Origin: Torymus aiolomorphi
Lineage: Eukaryota; Arthropoda; Insecta; Hymenoptera; Torymidae
Reading direction: 5' to 3'
DNA length: 64,000 nt
NCBI GenBank assembly: GCA_036365515.1
Contig: CM070874.1
Span: forward strand, 173,480,797 to 173,544,796
In this document: positions 55,480 through 64,000 of the stretch, one piece after another
Position numbering within the stretch: position 1 is the first letter of the stretch
Layout of the letters: each line of letters begins with the position of its first letter
Translations under genes and position numbers: made by a program
The notes under the pieces: generated by a model
Database searches by the model: none
Told to the model about the DNA's origin: nothing
The model's input: the letters and a program-made list of their open reading frames with translations, nothing else

Positions 55480-55990
55480 CCCCTTGATTAGACCCTGCTG
55501 TGAAAATAGAAATTTAATCATTAACCCAATGATTTCCTTGAACAGCTTTATTATGAATCTCAGCCCAGTTTTCAGGGAAATCTATTTGAAGAACTAAATG
55601 ATGTGGGTCTTTTTTAGCATTTTCTCTTTCTGCTTTCATAGCTTTCCGTTTTATATTTTTTACATACATAGGAGTACTAACCATTATGATCCAAATCGAA
55701 AGTTCATCTTTAAAAGGAGAAATTGACAGTATTTTTTAATGAAGTTTTCATTATCCCACAAAGCATACGTAATTTCTTCTATGCCTTCTATATCTTGCAG
55801 TTTTAGAACATGAAACTTAATTCCATTACTGCCTGGACAAATTTTACATTCTTGTAAATAACAAATCAGATGGCTCAGAATACATTGTTGCGTTTATTAT
55901 TTGTGACCGAATTTCATCCAACTTTGTAACGTTACTCCCTCTGAAATTAACTCAGTCATTTTGTCTAAGTAATTTAATTAATAACAAAAT
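55480..55990 (-). pseudogene. Fragment of a transposase related to the outer 26-43 kb element
   Basis: Read on the - strand, a Cys-rich piece with CPGSNGIKFHVLKL (about 55,850-55,790) and a downstream piece with LVLQIDFPENWAEIHN (about 55,610-55,560) match in order the Cys block and LLVMDFAENY block of the transposase at 29,239-41,420. The sequence is diverged and has stops, so it is a third, distinct lineage. It sits directly downstream of the Gypsy copy. Confidence 0.6.
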
Positions 55991-56106
55991 TTATGTTAAT
56001 AAATGTTAAATTTTTGTATATTTATACAGTTGTATAAATTATAAATCTTATTTGTATATAATTATATGTTAATATATCAAAATTACCATGAATCGATTGT
56101 GAACTT
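55991..56106. other. A/T-rich junction
   Basis: Short A/T-rich DNA between the transposase fragment and the Gypsy integrase end. The 3' LTR of the Gypsy element is not recognisable here. Confidence 0.4.
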
Positions 56107-57330
56107 TTGAAATATAATCAATTTTTTTTACCATTAGAAAAATTTCTTTTTGCGTTTTAGTGTCTTCTGCATGCAGAAAACGACGTCATTGATTTTCTTG
56201 ACAATCTTGTAAGGTTCTTCCCAATTACTTTGGAGCTTCGGAGTCCTTCCTTTGACTCGGCAAGGATTATACAACTATACTTTCTGTTGTTCTTAATAGT
56301 TGAAATGTCTGAATGTTCTGTCATAGGTTGTTTTCGTATGTTTTGAGGAAAAGAAAATGTTCTTTCGTGCTGACTGATGAATTTTATTAATGTTGGTTTT
56401 TAGTTTCTGGACGTAACTGCCATAGTTAGGACAATCTTCTTCTTCAGAAGGACATCGGCGTATCATATTCAGAGGAAGCCTCAAGTCTGTACCGCTGTAT
56501 ATCTCCGCTGGTGTGGACCCAGTTGTTGCGTGTACCGAGGATCTGTAAGCTAAAAAATACAAGGAAATCCAATGATCCCAATCTTATTGGATGTCTGTTA
56601 TGTATTTGGACAAGTATTCTAGTATCGTTCTGTTTTGTCTTTCTACCTGACCATTCGATTGAGGGTGTAATGGTGTTGCCCTAGTCTTTCAAATTCCTAA
56701 CAACTAAGACAGTTCCTTAATTAACTTAGAGTCAAAGTTGGGACCCTGATCAGTGTGAACTTCAAGAGGTAGTCCATATATACATACGATTTCACGAAGA
56801 AATACTTCAGCGATTGTTTTTGTTCTCATATTAGAGAGAGGAAAAGCTTCTACTCATTTAGTAAAGCAATCTATTATACTAAGAGATACCTATTTCCTAA
56901 AGAAGAAATGGGGAAACGTCCTAAAATATCTATTTGGATTTTCCCAAAAGGTAATCCTATATTGTAGATTCTCATCTCATTGTGACCTTTATCTGATGGA
57001 CCTTTCTTTGTAATACAAACTGAAAAAGATCTACACCAATTTCCAACTTCTTTTGTACGAAGAAGCCCAATAAAATCTTTTACGAATTTTCTGTAACGTT
57101 TTATTAACACCAAAATGACCACCAGAAGGAGAATCATTGGCTTCTTCTAAGATAGTGTTGACATAAATTCTAGGGACAACTAATTGAAGAACTTTTGTCT
57201 TGAGGTTAGAAGAAATCCATTCCTTGTATAAGATATCATCGAGAACAACTAATGAGTCATATTGAGATAAATATACTTTCATATATTCATCTCCAGAAGA
57301 AATATCCTGCCACGACAATTTAACACCCTC
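56107..57330 (-). pseudogene. Gypsy integrase, broken
   Basis: A zinc-binding start (SGGHFGVNKTLQKIRKRFYW, about 57,100) is followed by the core with the first catalytic Asp in KIQIDILGRFP (about 56,925). The region near 56,720-56,760 reads as the second Asp block in another frame. Then comes YRSSVHATTGSTPAE (about 56,500) and a C-terminal part near 56,160-56,240. At least four frame changes are present. Confidence 0.8.
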
Positions 57331-57493
57331 CTTTTTACTTTTTAAAATAGCACGATTGTCATCATCCTGATGTTTCCGATTTTCGCCAATCCGATTGGAA
57401 TATTTCTTCAAAAACAATACGACGTACTGAATTACCAACTTCATATTTTGATTCAACATTAAAGCAGTATCTACAAGAAGAATTATTACAAGG

Positions 57494-57778
57494 TCATCTA
57501 GAGAGACCACCTGCATTGCCATGTGATGTACCTTTCCGATGTAGAATCTTAAAGTCATACTTATCTAATTTTCTTATCCATCTAGCTAATTGACCATCTA
57601 AGTTCTTGAAAGAAAGAAGCCATGTCAATGCAGAATGATCAGTACGAATGGAGAAAGGCCTTCCACGTAGACAATAGTGGAAATTTTCGACTGAATCCAC
57701 TACTGCTAATAATTCACGACGAGTAACACAGTAATTTCTCTCAGCTTTAGGCAGAACACACTCCCATTGGACAGTCAT
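57494..57778 (-). pseudogene. Gypsy RNase H
   Basis: It contains ERNYCVTRRELLAVV with the catalytic Glu, and IRTDHSALTWLL with the catalytic Asp, followed by the Gypsy-typical DFKILHRKG and a degenerate H-N-A-LSR end. It would remove the RNA strand during reverse transcription. It is displaced in frame from its neighbours. Confidence 0.88.
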
Positions 57779-58660
57779 CTGTCCAATCGAATTTAGTTTT
57801 CTTTTCAGTTAATCGATAAAGAGGTTTAGCAATAGAAGAAAATCCCCTAATGAAGCGTCTATAGTAAGAACATAGAATTACAAAACTTCTTACCTGTTTT
57901 TTACATGAAGGAATCGGCCAAGTAACCATAGCCTCTATCTTCTAAGGATCCGTCTTTATTCCTTTTTCTGAGACAATGTGCTCTAGGTACTCAACCTCGC
58001 GTTGAAAGAAAATGCATTTTTTTCTATTCAGCTTCAAATTGGCATTTCGGATTCTTATAAAAATCGTATCCATATTATCTAACATCTCGTCGAACGGTTT
58101 AGCCATAACCATAACATCATCTAGATAAATTAAACAGATATTATTTAGAAGATCTCGGAGTATTTTCTCCATCAATCGTTCAAAAGTAGCTGGAGCATTG
58201 CATAGTCCAAAAGCCATAACGACGAAATGCCACAAACCATTACCAATTGAAAAAGCTGTATTTTCTCTACCTTCTGGGCGAATCTTAACTTACCAATACC
58301 CGCTTTAAAGATCTAAAATCGAGAACCAAGACTTACCAGCTAATTTATCTAGAGTTTGGTCAGTCCTAGGTAATGTATATGAATCCTTAAGCGTCCTGTC
58401 ACTTAATTTTCGGAAATCTACGCAAAATCTCCAAATGCCATCCTTTTTCTTTTTCAATACTACTGGAGAACACCAAGAACTAGAAGATTCTTCGATAATC
58501 CCTTGTTTTTGCATACCATTATTCATCTGATTAATCTCTGTTTGTAAATGAAAAGGAAGAGGACGAACCGGTTGTTTGATAGAACGAGGATCACTAAGAT
58601 CAATTTTGTGCTCAATGACATTACACTTCCCTGCAACATCATCATCTTCGAAAATATCCT
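57779..58660 (-). pseudogene. Gypsy reverse transcriptase, broken
   Basis: The finger and palm start (SSWCSPVVLKKKKDG, then WRFCVDFRKLS) lies in 58,305-58,500. The catalytic block with IYLDDVMV is near 58,115. The thumb (QVRSFVILCSYYRRFI) is near 57,880. Two or more frame changes (about 58,270 and 57,935) inactivate it. The Tyr-Leu-Asp-Asp core is intact. Confidence 0.88.
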
Positions 58661-59110
58661 GGAAAATAACTAAAAGTTGGGCAAATTTCTCTTTCTGTGA
58701 CGAATCTAAATTTCGTGAATTATCATCGAGGACATCTTTCAACAAATCTGGTAATTCCTTAGCCCACTCCATAATCCTATAACATCTCTGTACGTAAGTA
58801 TTACTGTCAATTGTGCTTCGGGTATTTTGGAAAATTTTGTTTCTTGATTCTGTAATTCCAGTTTCACTTAAGAAATCACACCCAAGTATACAATCGTCAG
58901 CAATATCTGCAACAAAAACGATCATCTGAACTGAATGTTGGCCTAAATCAATTCGGACAACTGTTTTAAACAGAAACATCTTCACCAGTGGGATATTTCA
59001 AATTTGGTCCATCATGGGGAATCCGATGACAGCGTGGTTCAACAAATTTAGAATTTAAAATCGTCACATCTGAACCTGAATCTATTTTCAAAATACATTA
59101 TTTCTTATCC
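58661..59110 (-). pseudogene. Gypsy protease region
   Basis: The second conserved strand, DCILGCDFL, is near 58,890. The active-site DSG stretch lies at about 59,075-59,050 in another frame. The same region in copy 1 (15,138-15,509) is open, so copy 2 has acquired its own breaks. Confidence 0.75.
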
Positions 59111-59378
59111 ACACTGCCATGAAACTCGAATGTTTTTAAATTTCGAAGAACCCTACAAACACGTGTATTAGAACCATCAGGTTCAACATCATCGTGATTA
59201 GGACCCCGTTCATTCAATGTCAAATTCGCTCCTGAAAGTTTAACATGATCTACCATTCTTGATAATCGAATGGCTGATCCTGTTTCTCAACGTCTTTCCC
59301 ACTAATCTGTGCCTTTTCTCAAAAATTTTGGGTGTTTTGAGAACCTTCGCTATTCTGTTGCGACATTGAGTTCCTATT

Positions 59379-59921
59379 CTACTCCTTGATAACTTTTACT
59401 TCCAAAGCACGCGCAAGAGCAACCTTAAGAGAGGTTATGCGCTCCAATTGAACAGTTTCCCTAACTTCAATATTGTAAATACCAATAATGAATTGAGAAC
59501 AAGCTATCTTATCTTGTACCTCTAATGAACATTCAGGACATGCTAATGCTGCTAACTTCTCTACATCGGCTGGTAATGTAGGAAGAACCTCCCCCGGCTT
59601 TTGCCGCCTATTTTTGAATAAAGAATAACTACTTGATCCTAAATATTCACCGAAACGTGCCTCTAGTTTTTCTAACAAGGTCTTCAAATCCAAAGTCTCA
59701 GTATCCTTAAAGCTGCTCAAAACGCTTTGCGCCTTATTACGCAAAGAAGCAGCTAAAGCTATCATCTTCTTTTCATCATTCCAGTTGTTAGACCTTGAAA
59801 TTAAATTGAACTGATTCAAATATTCAGACAGAGGAGTCGTACTATCATAAATATCAGGTTTTAGGTTATAACCTAACCCTAAATTGACTGCAGTAACCGA
59901 ATTTTCAACAAGTGATTCCAA
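59379..59921 (-). pseudogene. Gypsy Gag capsid region
   Basis: A 180-codon open piece with YLNQFNLISRSNNW, KKMIALAASLRNKAQSVL and LEARFGEYLGSSS. It aligns with copy 1 at 15,930-16,400. The nucleocapsid part downstream (59,110-59,378) is broken, and the N-terminal coiled-coil part upstream (60,114-60,681) is in several frames. Confidence 0.85.
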
Positions 59922-60113
59922 ATGAACTATCAGCTAACCTAATTGGTTGTGTGTTTCTGTTATTCTTGTAAACCTCATTTGTTGCTGCTGTTGTTTGTTT
60001 ATTGAAATGTTGAGTTGTACTCATCTGGATTAATTTTTGTCGAAACTGAGCAAGTTATTCCTGGAGAGAGAGTCGCTCTGCCCGTAGGTCATCAATGGTA
60101 CGCTTACTCTCGA

Positions 60114-60681
60114 TTAATTCAGCGTCGCGTATCTGTAACTACACCGCGAGGTGTTTCTCCTCGGTGCTGTGATGTTGTAGTCTCGCTTCAAGCTGTTAAC
60201 GTCGTTGATGTTCAGCCTCACAATCGGCTTCCAGCTTTTCGCATCGTTGTCGGTAAATATCCATTTCAGTCCTAGTCTCATTAAGTTCCAAGAGCGTTTC
60301 ACGAAGAAGAGTAGGCTGGAGTACACCGACCGTCGGTGAGACATCACCCACCATCGATGGGTCATCGGTCATCACACGCGCATTAGTCACTGAGCGTGCG
60401 CCAGTCGTCGAGCGCGAGTCACCAGGCGAACTTAAATCGACGAGAATCGGATCAGAAATGCAGGGTTAGGTGTACCTGTTTGATTTTGTCTTAAATTTTC
60501 AGCGGCAGTAATGATATCGGTGTCGCTGGTATTGACCGCAGCAGTTTCGGCAGTAGAAACTTTGGCAGCAGCAGCAGCAGTCTGCTCTGGTCCCTGTCTG
60601 AAAGGGAACATGTGACGGTGTACGCGTCGTTTTCACTAATTTTTCAAATCCATCCATTTCAATAACAAACTCTCGAATCAA
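60114..60681 (-). pseudogene. Gypsy Gag N-terminal region, broken
   Basis: Overlapping short frames carry the LELNETRTEMDIY helix and DGFEKLVKTTRT start seen in copy 1 at 16,696-17,160. Several indels are present. Confidence 0.65.
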
Positions 60682-61771
60682 CTAACTGAAAAACTAAATT
60701 GAATTGAGAACAACAAACTAATCGCTTAACAACGCTTTCGTTTTTTTCATGTTCGATGATAATAAACTAATAATATATATATATATGGGTCGTTCCTGTA
60801 CTTTTTTTAAAAAGTGTGCGCTGGGGGGTCGTCGATTTTGTCGACGATTTTTTTTATGAAAGTACATATAAAAAAAATAGCTTGTGCAAAATTTCAGCCC
60901 CTTATCTCATTCCTAATTCCTGCTGGAATTTTTTTAAACCCTGATTTTGACCTGTTTTTAGCCAGTTTTCAAAAAATTCTAAAAGGCTGAAATTTTAACA
61001 AAATGAGGTCGGTGAGGTCTCATTTTTTTTGTCTTTCTTCAAATTTTAAGAAAAAAAATACACTGATATGAAATGATGATTTAGGTTTTATTGGCGATCC
61101 GTGATATGGCCATTGCATTTCATCATTTTTAGATCATCTTTAAACCTCTATATCTCGTAACTGGTTCCACATTTTTGAGCTCACTAGGTCTCATTTTTTT
61201 TTTGTCTCAACGTAAAGACCTTTAATTTCTTTTTTTGAGGACCTAAATTGATTGAATAGACTTCAAGGTACAGCCTTTTGAAGTTGACGTTTTTATCAAA
61301 AATCGCGAAAATCAACCGTGTTCATGGTCACAGTGTCAACCGAATTTTAATTAAAAATCATTAACAAAAGTATTTTTCATTAGAATATGATGTTATCTAA
61401 CTATACTATTTCCCTATCATAGGTAAAAGTCAAAAAATAATTTTTTGTCGAGCATTATAATATCTAATTTTTCAATACCTAAAATAATCAAAAATGGCTC
61501 TCTACTGACATGAATTCTACCATCTTATAATTATTTTTGACACATATTCGTAACATAGATACAAAGGTGGTTCCTAGACCTTTAAAATCCGTAGCCGCTG
61601 ATTTTTTTAGGACCACTAAAGCCAAAGTTATAGCCGTTTTTATAAAAAAATATTTTTCAAGTGGTAAAATTAGAGCTTGTGAAATATAGGAAAAGTTATA
61701 TTTACAAGATCAACCATAAGTTTGGCATAATTGTCCTAAAAAAAGTGCTGAGGCTGCATATTTTGAAGATC

Positions 61772-62405
61772 TTAGGCCGTGTCTACACTATGCGAGAAGC
61801 AGGTGCGATCAGCCCAAGCGATGCGAGCAAGCAATGCGTGTTGGACAAAATATTTAAAATACTTAAAATGATAAATAATATCATTCCACTACGATATTAT
61901 TGACGATATTATTTATCGCTAAATATAGATCTACTAACTGATCTACTACGATTGTTCGAGATTGAAGTATCCAAAGTGCCCGCTAGATGGCAAGCGTCTG
62001 ATGCGCTCCCACTATGAAAAACATCACCCAGCGGGCTTAAATAGAGTCCTGCGGCGCCTTGTCGCTACGTGCTTTATGCACATTCCTTTTACCTTACCAC
62101 TTTCCGTTTTACCTATACAATGCCTTATTGCTTGTTTACTCGTACGCATAAGCGTTCATACCTTTTTCTGCAATCAACTTTCACTTTCGAGTAGAGTTGG
62201 TTGCATAGACTCTTGAAGTCTAATTTTCCGTTTATTTCTTCTCGCGGACAAACCCTAATAATATAAACTCACGTTTACGTTCAATCGTATACAACGATAT
62301 TATTTATCATTTTAAGTATTTCAAGTACTTTGTGCAAAACGTATGGCTTGTCGCATGCGCGCACCGGTTGCGCTTCTCGCATACCTAGTATAGACATGGT
62401 CTTAA
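61772..62405. mobile_element. MITE of about 630 bp with CGTGTCTACACTA-type ends
   Basis: The left end (GGCCGTGTCTACACTATGCG) and the right end in reverse (GACCATGTCTATACTAGGTA) are inverted copies. The match continues to ACTTAAAATGATAAATAATA. No coding. Confidence 0.75.
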
Positions 62406-62448
62406 ATGCAGGTTTTCTATAGTTTTACGTGCGTTATACGTATAAGCT

Positions 62449-62489
62449 CAGGTTAAATGAAACATACATAGATAGTTTCATTTAACCTG
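62449..62489. other. Perfect 15-bp hairpin
   Basis: CAGGTTAAATGAAAC pairs with GTTTCATTTAACCTG around an 11-base loop, about 270 bp upstream of the transposase start. Confidence 0.75.
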
Positions 62490-62755
62490 TATTGACGTAA
62501 GTTAATAGATGACAGACATCCATTTTTCTGTGCGAGACACCCGTGAACCCGTCATCCGTTACACGACACACGGCACGGAATGTCCTTAAACAATGAGTAC
62601 AAGTTACAATAAAAAATGAAATGAATATTTCTAAGTAGAATTGTGAAGGTAGTTGAGCAGAACTATTACCAAGTATATCAGTATTGGTTCGGTTGAGTTT
62701 TATAAATTGTACAATTGTGTTTTGTAAGTGTTATCTTCTCAGGAATTGAAAGAAA

Positions 62756-63659
62756 ATGATGTGCTATATTGGTGAATTGCATGAGGATGATAAATGTCAT
62801 TTAGAGCATTACACAAGAAATAAATCTCTTAATCTAATTAGTAAGCTTAGTAATGAACTAAAGCTGTATTTATCATTTAGGATTAAAAATTTTGATATTA
62901 ATGTAGAAAATAAATTTATTTGCTACCATCATCTTCATAAATATGATACTCGATATACAAGTAGACAAAGGAAGTGTTGCAATTGTTTTAATAATCATTC
63001 AAAATCCATTGAGAATAATTTAGTAATGATTAGTGCTGATAAATGTGATAAATTTCGTAACATTTGTAATATAAATTTAGATCCAGGTAATAAGTACTGT
63101 AAAAATTGTGAGTTCAAAATTACATCAATAATATCAAAAAATGCAGAAAAAGATGAAAACACTGGGAATGATGGTTTAAACGTAAATAATAATGAGCAGC
63201 TTTCTTCAAGTAGTCAAGTTTCTTCAAGTAGCCAAGTGTGTACATCAGAAAGTTCAGAAGATATATTATTGAGCCAAGGATTTCAACGTTTAAATAAAAT
63301 GCTCGATGGATTTGATGAACCTCCTCTTAAACGAGAGAAACTTAGTGATTATCACTTGGAAAATAAAACATACAATGTTTTAGAATCAATGAATACGAAA
63401 TTTTGACCAACAGTTAATAAAACATTGAATCTTAATTTGCCAACTCAATGAAATCTTAAACAGCTACAAGAGGATAGTATGTCATTTCACGGAATGATTG
63501 GAAACATAATTAAGTGTTATAATGAAGAAACTAATTTTGGTAAAAAAATATCGTTATTGACATTACTTCCAAATCATTGGAAATTTGAACAAGCAAAACA
63601 TTATTTCCAATGTACACGTTATATGTTTAATAAAGCAAAAGAACTTAAAATTACTGTAG
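62756..63659 (+). pseudogene. Transposase exon 1 of the second long-TIR transposon
   Basis: The ATG at 62,756 opens a 216-codon frame with a Cys/His-rich domain (CYHHLHKYDTRY, then CCNCFNNH and CKNCEF, about residues 56-120). This is probably a zinc-binding, DNA-recognition part. A Ser/Gln-rich linker follows. Two in-frame TGA stops (63,404-63,406 and 63,449-63,451) interrupt it. The frame then continues through LLTLLPNHWKF and CTRYMFNKAKELK, matching LLTLLPSEWNF and CTYYMFTEARRLK at 27,090-27,190. The exon ends at the donor GTAG|GTAAGT at 63,660, the same position as in the first element. The catalytic exons are outside the window. Confidence 0.75.
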
Positions 63660-64000
63660 GTAAGTTAAAAAATGGGTTGTAATAAATTCTTAATATCTTG
63701 ATTATAGACATAGTGTAAATATATAGAATCGATAATCCTTTATACATTAGGTTACATATATTATATTACACTTGAGAATTATTAATAGAAAATTTTAGTT
63801 TAATTTATTAAAATCTATGTAATTTTTGTTCAAGCAACTATAATGATAAAGGGTACCCCTATAAATATTTAATTTAAAATCCTCATAATTATTTATTTAT
63901 ATTACTCATGTATTATTACTTAAGTATTATTATTTATGTATTACTTACGTATTGCTTACGTATTGCTTAAGTATTGTTTACGGATTAAGTAAAATAATAC
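63660..64000 (+). other. Start of transposase intron 1
   Basis: It begins GTAAGTTAAAA. The rest is A/T-rich, with repeated TATTACTTA/CGTATTGCTTA stretches at the window edge. No ORF. Confidence 0.55.

Larger units (their letters stand above)
56107..60770 (-). mobile_element. Ty3/Gypsy retrotransposon copy 2, nearly full coding length, degenerate
   Basis: Gag, protease, reverse transcriptase, RNase H and integrase lie in Gypsy order on the - strand. About 100 bp of the 5' LTR is recognisable at 60,665-60,770 by comparison with copy 1. It is then interrupted by the transposon starting at about 60,787. No 3' LTR was found. Confidence 0.9.
60787..64000 (+). mobile_element. Second long-TIR DNA transposon, 5' part (runs off the window)
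   Basis: The start GGGTCGTTCCTGTACTTTTT, followed by AAAAAGTGTGCGCTGGGGGG, resembles the terminus at 25,902 in layout (TAC-T-rich, A-rich, GTGCGC, G-run, TCC/TCG). The element interrupts the Gypsy LTR at a TA tract. It carries a transposase gene from 62,756. A MITE (61,772-62,405) is nested in its upstream region. The right end is not in the window. Confidence 0.7.

Overview
This is eukaryotic, repeat-dense DNA, most likely from an insect genome. The gene set of the virus-like element looks most like those I recall from Hymenoptera, but that placement is inference. I found no confident host gene. Almost everything I can read is transposable-element sequence, much of it nested and decayed.

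Region 1 (1 to about 13.7 kb) is a Maverick/Polinton-type element, also called adintovirus-like. All of its genes are on the + strand and its left end lies outside the window. In order it carries: protein-primed family B DNA polymerase with two apparent introns in its N-terminal part; a GC-rich control region; packaging ATPase; a 57-codon pX-like ORF; a conserved Polinton protein; retrovirus-like integrase with a chromodomain; penton-type minor capsid protein; a pVI-like basic protein; the hexon-type major capsid protein; a family of unknown function; an adenain-like cysteine protease; and one more unknown protein after a palindromic repeat block. Polymerase, ATPase, integrase, penton and hexon are each broken by one or more frameshifts or stops. 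The small proteins, the protease and the two unknown proteins are open.

Region 2 (13.7 to 25.9 kb) holds satellite-like repeats, the 5' part of a Ty3/Gypsy element (- strand), a decayed LINE, a LINE fragment followed by a TA-flanked MITE, a GC-rich minisatellite, and a solo LTR with a 5-bp target duplication.

Region 3 (25.9 to 44.3 kb) is a nest. The outer layer is a DNA transposon with about 860-bp terminal inverted repeats and an intron-containing transposase that I cannot place in a named superfamily. Its transposase exon is split by an 11.56-kb foldback element whose arms are tandem arrays of about 150-bp units, flanked by the 9-bp duplication GTAAAATAC. The foldback element itself contains MITEs, hairpins and a tRNA-derived SINE. 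A second, divergent relative of the outer transposon starts at about 60.8 kb and runs off the window. A third fragment lies at 55.5-56.0 kb on the - strand.

Region 4 (44.3 to 60.8 kb) has an R1-type LINE fragment; a BEL/Pao relic with a striking excess of CTCA; an R1-type endonuclease ORF that is still open (- strand); another decayed LINE with an inserted hairpin element; a 320-bp CT microsatellite; a 1-kb near-perfect TTAA palindrome; and a nearly full-length but broken Gypsy element (- strand) of the same family as the copy at 15-17.9 kb.

All positions and reading frames were read by eye. Family assignments rest on motifs that I recognise, not on database searches.
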